64,000 nucleotides of DNA, from assembly GCA_002205965.3 (NCBI GenBank), contig NADL03000027.1, positions 558,001 to 622,000 of the forward strand. Direction: 5' to 3'. The DNA comes from Kappaphycus alvarezii. Lineage: Eukaryota; Rhodophyta; Florideophyceae; Gigartinales; Solieriaceae. A program made the translations under genes and the position numbers. Numbering within the stretch: the stretch's first letter is position 1; every line of letters starts with the position of its first letter. Positions 56,951 to 64,000 of this stretch are shown here, one piece after another. The notes beneath the pieces are model-generated. The model was given only the letters and a program-made list of their open reading frames with translations. It did not search any database and was not told where the DNA came from.

Positions 56951-59655
56951 CTCAGGGGGAAGGTGCCACATTTTAATATTCTTTTGATTTGCATTTGTAC
57001 GGTATAAGTCGATTTTTAATTGAATTTTACGTACACGAGGAGTGTACAAGGCACGATTGTACGGTTGAAATTAGTGCGGGGCATGTACATGTGTGTCTTT
57101 CAGCTGAAATGCAGTAAACACCTGTAGTAGTATTTTGCCATTAGCTCACCTAATGTGCATTCAATGCCCCTCTTTGATCTATGCAAAGTGCACCTGAATT
57201 TGTTTCCAAGATCAGAGAGGTACCAGTGACTCTGTAGATATCGAATGGTCTGTGCTTTGAACTTCGCAATGAAGTTTGAACAGTACAGTACTGCAGTTAA
57301 GCACTGCTTACAGCAAGCACTATACAATTCTTGTTTTATACAGCACACTATACCCAACATTGGCCAGTAAGTACTATACAGTACTGTAGATCTAAAGTCA
57401 GTAGTTTAAAGTTTGGACGTAAAGATAAAGTAAAAATGCAGTCTAGTACACTGTGCACTCGACTGTGTGTGCGTACCTGTAATGCTTGCAATCTGACCTT
57501 TTTTCCCAGGGCCAAACGGAACCTCCCCCTTTTCCTCCTCGCCCAGTCACGCCACTTATCATCTTATAAAGGAAAGGTGGAGCCGGTCGTAAAGTAGTCT
57601 ACGGTAGAAATCAAAACCTGTGAAGTCAAAAACTGACGCATGGTAATCTCAAGTAGTCCCGCTATATATTCTAGATGAATGGGTCATGAGGCCTGTAAGT
57701 GCCTAAAATGCCCCTCCCGTAGCACTCGACCGCCGAGCGCAAGGTGTCACGGTATGTACACCTGAAAACTCAAGCCTATATATCTATGCCCCACCCGGCT
57801 AAGCGAGCTTTCCACCAGCTTAAGCTGCACATTCCCGGCTTCTCGCCTCATTTTTCCCAACACCACTTGTTTTGCGATTGCTTATGCTTACTCTTTGCTA
57901 GGTTTATATCTTTTTCCGCTAAAAAATCTGCATAAAACTGCTTATCTATTTCACTTTAACGCTGTCTCTTCCTTATTTCTCTTTAGCTCTTGTTTCTTGA
58001 CTTTTTGAGTCTCATTGGCGCAATATTTATACTTGATCTTTCTTTCACTGCTCGCTTCTTGCTTCTGACTCGTCTTTGTATTGTATGACTATTTATTCTT
58101 GGCCTATTGTACTGTACATAATACTCGTCCCTCGCGTTCTCTGCCTTGCCGCGTGTACCGTCTCGTCTTTGCTAGCTATACGCATTTTGCATCCTGCCTT
58201 TCTCTATCTTTTTCCATGCTTGCGTTCCGCATTTTTTTTTGCTTAACGTCTGATCGCGCCCCGATCTTTCTATCTGCTCATTTTGCTTAATTTGTAAGAC
58301 CGGGCTTAAGTTCTCTAGAGCATGACCGGATGATCGCCGCGAGGCGCCGTTTTGCAGTCTATTTGGGAGGCATACCCAGGGAAAGAAGCGATTGGTCTTG
58401 CCTTGCGTGCTGCTTCCCTCATAGGGCTGGCTGTGCTGCGTGTTGCAAGTCTCGAATTCGACTAAGCCTAGGAAAGACTGCCTTTTACGCTTCCATGGCC
58501 GCCAGGGGTAACAGTTTTGCACGGAAATGTCCTAAAATATCCTAACCGTATCCCGCCACTAGCCATTACCAAGGATTTACACTGTATCAAGACATAAGTT
58601 GCACCAGACCCAAACAATAGTGTAAAACAAAGCACCGTACAAGTTCATGTCGAGCCAATGGCATGAAGCAAGAGTAGTTCCCGCAACAGTTTGCACTTCC
58701 CAACCAGAATAATTATATGCCTCTTCGCCGATTGGACCAATGGAGCTTTGCTATGATGTTTAATGGTGCCAATCTCAACAATTATCGCTACATCATCCCT
58801 TCAGAACGTTTATTTTGATACCTCTAGGGTCATTTCTATATTAACGTTGTAAGAACACCGTTCTCATATGTAGGATAGCGGCACTCGCTATAAAATACTG
58901 TCTTCTTCCCTGACCTTTTTTTTTTTTTTATAAAAAAAGTCTTCCCACCTATTTCCTTTCAAGAACGAAATCTTAAGAAGCATTTTCCCGTATGAATCCA
59001 AATTCATTGTACAACTCCATTTTCCATTTTTTCTTTGAGGATTTCGGTCCTCCTTTTCCACAAAAGAAAATTTTCGACCCGTGATCCTCTCCGTCATTCA
59101 AATTCAGTTCCGATACTTTATCAAGCAGATATTTATTCTTTTCCCCTATTCCATGCAAACTAAAAATAGAAGCATGACGTCGCACTTTTTACATCGCCCA
59201 AGTCTGAAAAGTTTCGAAGACATTAAAGTCCGATAGTTCCGCAGTTGGAGCAAACCTACCTGCCATTAACCACTCCATCGACTCTTACCCTCTTTCTTCA
59301 ACTTGACTATTCTCTCCTTGTCCCTCACAATCGAGGAGGAATCCAAGCCCTCCGCCCCCTCGACGCCCTGGCCAATGGACCAACTGACTACGAAGACTAG
59401 CAACACATTGCGAAGAAAGAGTATCACTCTTCTCGTCGCAATGTGTTGGTATGCTGATACCTTGAGCCATCCGCGGAAATCTCGTTCTTTCTGGAGCGGA
59501 GGGTATAGAAGGCGCAGTGCATGAACCAACGAAGCAAACTTGCGTACCGCAGCAACTGTTTTCTCCGACAGCCAGCATTGCCCACCCTCTTAGTGTAATT
59601 ACTTTCTGTCGCCTCTGCTGACAGGTTACAGCTAGCGAAGAGGCTTCCAGACGTC
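56951..59655. other. No recognisable gene; palindrome cluster at 57,275-57,390
   Basis: AT-rich spacer. GTACTGTAC-type units occur at about 57,280-57,296 and 57,370-57,390 and another near 58,110. A pyrimidine-rich tract with a TATA-like sequence (about 57,775-58,330) resembles an LTR leader, but no partner copy is visible. A T run lies at about 58,917-58,930. Confidence 0.4.
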
Positions 59656-60008
59656 TGTTACTGTATTTTAATGTACAACCTAGATTTTGACCGTGACGGT
59701 TTTGCGCTGTACAGTGCTGTAAGCTTGAGCTGATCTTCTTTAGATCAGCTCAAGAAGGTTGAGGGTTACTCCCCGCATCATCGTCTACATAGTTTCTGGA
59801 AACTTTCTTCGATCTTCTGGAAGCACAGTCGAATCGCCTGGAGGTCTATATAAACCCCGGTCTCCTCCATGTTCTGTCCGAGTAAAGTCCCTAACCACCT
59901 TCTCACCTCTCAACTCTCTTCCTTGGTCCCTCAATCCTCTCTACCAATCTTCTTCTCTCTTTCCCTCCTTTTTCTCTCCCTCACTCCATAACCTGCTTCC
60001 CTCTATCA
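59656..60008 (+). repeat. Probable 5' LTR of the copia element
   Basis: Bounds are tentative: a TGTTACTG start and CTCTATCA end just before the primer site. A TATA box TATATAAA is at 59,847-59,854, followed by a long pyrimidine tract, typical of a retroelement promoter and leader. A perfect 13-bp inverted repeat lies at 59,724-59,736 and 59,742-59,754. Without the 3' LTR the ends cannot be checked. Confidence 0.5.
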
Positions 60009-60012
60009 AGAT

Positions 60013-60023
60013 ATGGGCCCAGG
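60013..60023 (+). other. Putative half-tRNA primer-binding site
   Basis: ATGGGCCCAGG, five bases after the presumed LTR end, matches the complement of the anticodon stem-loop of eukaryotic initiator methionine tRNA (which contains CTGGGCCCAT). Drosophila copia and yeast Ty5 are primed this way by a cleaved initiator tRNA. Confidence 0.55.
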
Positions 60024-60699
60024 CCGCTAACTCTACTCAACGACTTACCTCTTAGGCTTCACTCTCCTCGTCGGCGACCACCCGAGGGCTATCCTACACT
60101 CCGTGTAGGGGAAGAAAACGCACTTCGCGCAGTCTAAGGACTAAGAAAAGCTGCTGTTGGTTTGGGCGTGAGCTTTACGTCGTCTCTTCATTATCTAGTC
60201 ACTTCTGTCTTGTGGCCTGTCTAACATTTGTCGTCTCTGTACTACCTATCTCGGTTGGTTTTGCGGCCCGTATTCGTTCTACATCTCTGCAACGTAGACA
60301 TAGCTTAGCTTGCCGCCCGACTTCTTCCCATTGCTACCTGTCTCGTCTTTTTGCTACATACCTTGGCTTGTTTCACGGCCCGTGGCTCGTTTCAACGGTA
60401 AGTCTAAACCATCTCGCGCTCTTTCTTTCTATATCTACCCACTCTACTGCCTCAGACCCTGCCTACTCCCGCAACGCTTGCGTCTAGTGGTCATTTGTCG
60501 TTCCGACTTTCGTCGCGGCATCGAATCGCCCAAGGCGACCCCGTCGTTCGCGAGCTCTGCTTCGACTCACAAGAATACCTTGCTCCAAGTGTCGCTTCAT
60601 CGACGACTCAACCATCGAGTAGGACGGCGAGGGTGGTGACGTCGCTTCTACCACTACCACTCCAGACGTAATTGTAATTGTAAAGACTTCCTTCTGCAT

Positions 60700-61290
60700 A
60701 TCTTTGTTCTTGGAAAGAAGAAGGCTGCTGCTGGAAACGCGTCAAAATAGGCCATCAAAATTCGCTCGAAGCCCCTCCATTTGTCATCTACTCGCATCAA
60801 GAAAGCCAACCAGGGAAGTTGGAACATCAAGCCAGCCGTCCAAGCATCAAGCCAGCTGCTTCCGTCAAAGTTTTTTCCATGATTTCCTCGTCTCTCGCTC
60901 CTGCAACTCCGAATCTAGTTCTGCCGACTACGTCTCCAGGTACTCTTTCTATGAGGTCTCCCCTGCCTCCTACTGCTCCCTCTCTTGCATCTGCTCCTCC
61001 ACCTGCAAGGGTTCAGACTTTTCTCTTCGTCAAACCTCTCTCTCCGGCTCCTCATCGCCTCGCTCCTATTTCTCGATCTCGATTCCATGTCCTGGCATCC
61101 AAGCGCAAGGATTCCTTGCTCAGCTCGTCTGGACAAGGGCCGTGTTGGCGGAAAGGGACTTGTAGCGTTAGAGAAAAGTGTTAATTACGAAGAAACCAAT
61201 GACTTTGTACGTCTAACGAACGTATCTGAAGATCCAAATTTGGCTCAATCGAATAATAATCGTTACGTTTAAAACAGGTTCTATTCTGGG
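60700..61290 (+). pseudogene. Presumed gag region of the copia element
   Basis: Open frames are Ser/Pro-rich (for example 60,819-61,184) and end with a segment reading EKSVNYEETNDFVRLTNVSE. The position, 0.7-1.3 kb after the LTR and just before protease, is where gag belongs, but no zinc knuckle or capsid motif is visible. Confidence 0.35.
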
Positions 61291-61369
61291 TACCAGTGGT
61301 ATCGAGATTTCCAGCTCTGCTCAATCTCTCCGAACAGACGAATGTTGCATTACAGACCATTGGCACATA

Positions 61370-61860
61370 AATATCACTTTCGAATGATTGGGTTATTGAT
61401 TCGGGATGCACTTCGCATATGAAAAATGATCGCTCACCTTTCACTGCGTAAAATACCTATTCATTCCATTCAGCACCGGATCCGGGAGCTGACTCCTCAG
61501 CACCCATCGAGGGTTCAGGGGGTGTAATCTTAACTCTTCAACGGAGTGGCGCGACAGTCAAACGCATACTGAAAAACGTTCTGCAGCCCGAGCTTGCGCT
61601 ATCAATTGGTTTCAGCATCTTCCATGGCAGATCGAGGATCAACTTTAATTTCTATTGCAAGGGAGTTTCTCTCGTCAGTCGTACAAACGGCTCTACCCTT
61701 GCAACTGGAGCACTTGTTAAAGGTTTTACATTGGACATGTCCAAGGACTCTCAATACCTGCTGCTTCAGAGGCATCCTTGCTTACTTCCCTTTCAACATG
61801 GCAGGAGTGACTTGCGCACGTCAACACCAGTGCGATCAAATCAATGGTTAGAAATGGGGC
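61370..61860 (+). pseudogene. Copia protease and linker to integrase
   Basis: At 61,378-61,450 the frame reads NDWVIDSGCTSHMKNDRSPF, the copia retropepsin signature with the catalytic DSG. A stop follows. The linker to the integrase zinc domain (61,460-61,860) is spread over frames. Confidence 0.85.
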
Positions 61861-62650
61861 CGTAGATGTCATTAAGCTCAAAGACTCAAACGAGAATGAC
61901 TCTTGCCTTGTTTGTATCCTCAGCAAGTCCAATAGTGCCCCGATCCCTAAGAATAGGGATACTCGCTCTACAAAGCTCCCTGATTTAGTTCACTCAGATG
62001 TTATGGGACCTTTCTTGACTCCTTCGCTTGGCTGGGCAAGTTTTTTTGTATCATTTATTGACGACCAATCCAAATGGACGACCTTCTAAACTCTGACGCA
62101 CAATTCAAAGGTTCTGGAATGTTTCAAAAAAGTACAAGGCATTCGCAAAAAAACATACTGGTCGATCTCTAAGGGAACTTCACGTCCATGAGGTTCATAA
62201 CAAAAATCCTGTTCCGGAATAAGACCATCTCCTCCTCAAAGCTTTCCGATCTGAAAATGGCAGGGAGTATCTACTTTACGCTTTCAGGGATTTCCTCGAC
62301 CCAGAATGTATTCAAAATCAGCTCATCGTATCACACAAGCCCCAGAAAAATGGTGTTGCTGAACGAATGGATCGTAAACTTATCAACCTGGTCCGCTCGA
62401 TAATGCATCATAGGAGTCTCCCAAACACTTCTTGGCAGAGGATCTCTCCACCTTTTTTGATGGTCTGAGACGAATAACTTTCAGCTCTGTACCAGATAAC
62501 TCCACCCTCTATTTCCTTTGGGACGGAACAATTCCAAATATATTGCATCTGCGAGCATTCGGATCACAATGCTGGTATTCAGTTCCTAGAACAGACCTCA
62601 AAAAATGGATCCTAAGTCAAAGGATTCCCTTGTGGTGGGATAATCCTTGA
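61844..62650 (+). pseudogene. Copia integrase
   Basis: Frame 61,844-62,089 has the CLVC pair of the zinc domain, then KLPDLVHSDVMGPFLTPS (first Asp) and FVSFIDDQSKWTTF. About 62,238-62,400 in another frame has FRSENGREYLLYAFRDF, where the second position reads Glu for the usual Asp, and NGVAERMDRKLINL with the third, Glu. LHLRAFGSQCW (62,540-62,580) marks the C-terminal part. Confidence 0.88.
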
Positions 62651-62899
62651 AAAGTAAATGTTACAAGCTTTGGGGTATCGAGGCAGAGAAAATATTTGTA
62701 TCTCGCGACGTAATATTTAATGAATCTTGAAATTCAGAAGTTCAATATACTAAAGAAGATCTAGAAGAGTATTCGGAACAAGAAATTTTCCCAGTTGAAG
62801 ACAAGTCCTTAGTGGGAGATATTTTCACAGATTCACCTGCAGCGCAAGATACTGAAGAAGTAGACTTATCCCCGGAAAACGACAATCATCATTCACTTC

Positions 62900-63990
62900 A
62901 GGATGACTCCTGTGCAGTAATCCCTCGTCGGTCATCTTAAGTATCCAGGAATCCGAATATGTGGGGGTTTCCTGGCCCTGCAGAAGATTTATTTCTAATT
63001 GCTGATACTGTATCGACCTCCGTCGGCATCTCTGCTTCGTACGAAGACGCTACCTCTCCGAGAACATCAATTTCTGGATGCCTAGAATCAAGAAGGAAAA
63101 AGACTCCATTCGAAAAAACGAAATTTCAAACTCGTCCAAGAGAACCAGGAATGCACGTAAATTGGAGTACAACGACATGTATGCTCCTGTGATTTCTCTG
63201 TCTGTTTTCTGCATGTTTCATTGCTTGATAAGTCTCCTCGACCTCTAATAGGATCAAATGTATGATGGCATCCCTTAACGGAGATTCCGAGGAGGAGATA
63301 TGTATGAAAATTCCATCCGCCTTTCGTGATGCAAAAATTCTGGTCAAGTTTGAAGAATTCTAAATGCCTTGTACGGGCTGATGAAGGCGACACGTCAATG
63401 GTATGCCAAAATAAACGAGTTTTCAATCTGAAATCCTCGATTCGAAAGCAACTCACATGAACCATGCCTTTATGTGTATAGGCATGGTGACTCAAGTTCC
63501 AATAATTGTGCTATACGTCGATGATATATTGATTGTAGGATCCAATAGGGCTGGGTTGGAAAGTATCAAAAAAGAGTTGAAAAGCCGCTTTAATATGAAA
63601 GATCGTGTCCATTTCAAAGAGTTTCTGGAATTCAAGTTGTCCGTTACCGTGCAAAAAGGACTTTACACCTTTCTCAAGCATATTATACGGAGTAGATACT
63701 CGAAACGTTCAAAATGATTGACTGAAAACCCGTAGACACTCCTATGACGCTTTCGGATGGGTACAAATCCGGGAAAAAGGACAGCGAACTTCCTTCGTCG
63801 ACACCATATCGCTCCGAAATTAGAAGCGTCATATATTTAATGATATGGAATCGTCCAGACATTGGTTTTGCAGTTGGAAAACTTTCGCAGAACTGCGAAA
63901 GGCCTCAGTAGAGTCACTGGAGAGCAGTGAAGCGAGTGTATCTCTGCCTTAAGTGAACCATGAATCTTGGTATTTGTTATGAACCCTATT
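62900..63990 (+). pseudogene. Copia reverse transcriptase, partial
   Basis: About 63,136-63,180 encodes NARKLEYNDMYAPV, about 63,364-63,420 LNALYGLMKATRQWYAKINE, and 63,457-63,717 has VLYVDDILIVGSN with an intact YVDD active site followed by the IKKELKSRFNMKD block. The downstream connection (PDIGFAVGKLSQ, about 63,855-63,890) reaches the window end. The N-terminal palm between 63,180 and 63,360 seems shortened and scrambled. Confidence 0.88.
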
Positions 63991-64000
63991 CTGCCGTTAC

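Larger units (their letters stand above)
59656..64000 (+). mobile_element. Ty1/copia retrotransposon, 5' part, runs off the window
   Basis: The plus strand shows an LTR-like region, a primer-binding site, then protease, integrase and RT in copia order (integrase before RT). The sequence ends inside the RT/connection region, so RNase H and the 3' LTR are outside. Frames are broken throughout. Confidence 0.88.

Noticed and set aside
57746-58330. Possible solo LTR (TGTCACGG start, TATA-like sequence, pyrimidine-rich leader)
   Set aside because: No second copy in the window, no clear end and no target duplication.
1-64000. tRNA genes, rRNA genes and CRISPR arrays
   Set aside because: No cloverleaf, rRNA core sequence or regularly spaced repeat array was recognised by eye. 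A tRNAscan run would be decisive for tRNAs.

Overview
The window is a piece of a eukaryotic nuclear genome. A gene island of compact, apparently intron-poor housekeeping genes sits between transposon-rich flanks. The genes are a mitochondrial Hsp70, a TBC1D23-like trafficking protein, a Bin3/MePCE-type RNA-cap methyltransferase, an MBOAT lysophospholipid acyltransferase, a cytochrome P450 and a CxxC zinc-ribbon protein. This layout, together with gypsy, copia, pogo and PIF/Harbinger elements, would fit a red alga of the Chondrus type. That is inference from gene architecture; no organelle or rRNA marker is present to prove it.

Layout. 0-7 kb: decayed repeats with a CACTA-like transposase remnant on the minus strand. 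7-11.4 kb: two weakly supported unknown genes, one with a membrane segment and one proline-rich. 11.47-17.53 kb: a Ty3/gypsy element with two 408-bp LTRs. 18.3-19.9 kb: a copia RT/RNase H remnant split by a 366-bp solo LTR with a perfect CACTG duplication. 20.5-37.9 kb: the gene island, with divergent pairs TBC1D23/MePCE and mtHsp70/MBOAT and a tail-to-tail P450/zinc-ribbon pair. 38.2-40.7 kb: a complete pogo/Tigger-type element with perfect 26-bp inverted termini and TA duplication. 40.8-43.7 kb: a two-gene PIF/Harbinger element, followed by a LINE pol fragment. 45.58-52.74 kb: a second gypsy element with two 462-bp LTRs and a perfect GACTC duplication, carrying a nested 975-bp solo LTR. A related LTR copy lies at 53.1-54.1 kb. 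59.7-64.0 kb: the 5' part of a copia element running off the window.

Two features cut across regions. First, nearly every conserved gene is interrupted by single-base frame changes, almost all of them losses of one base. In mtHsp70 there are four, and adding them back gives a 671-residue protein of normal length. This looks like residual long-read assembly error rather than gene death, so 'broken' calls here, including those for transposons, should be read with caution. Second, short palindromes built from GTACTGTAC/GTACAGTAC recur in intergenic DNA and LTRs across the whole window, often just upstream of genes.

I saw no obvious new defence or biosynthetic system. The most interesting items are the TBC1D23-like protein that keeps both catalytic fingers, the recurrent palindrome family, a pre-miRNA-like hairpin at 17.6 kb, and a copia element apparently primed by the anticodon region of initiator tRNA.
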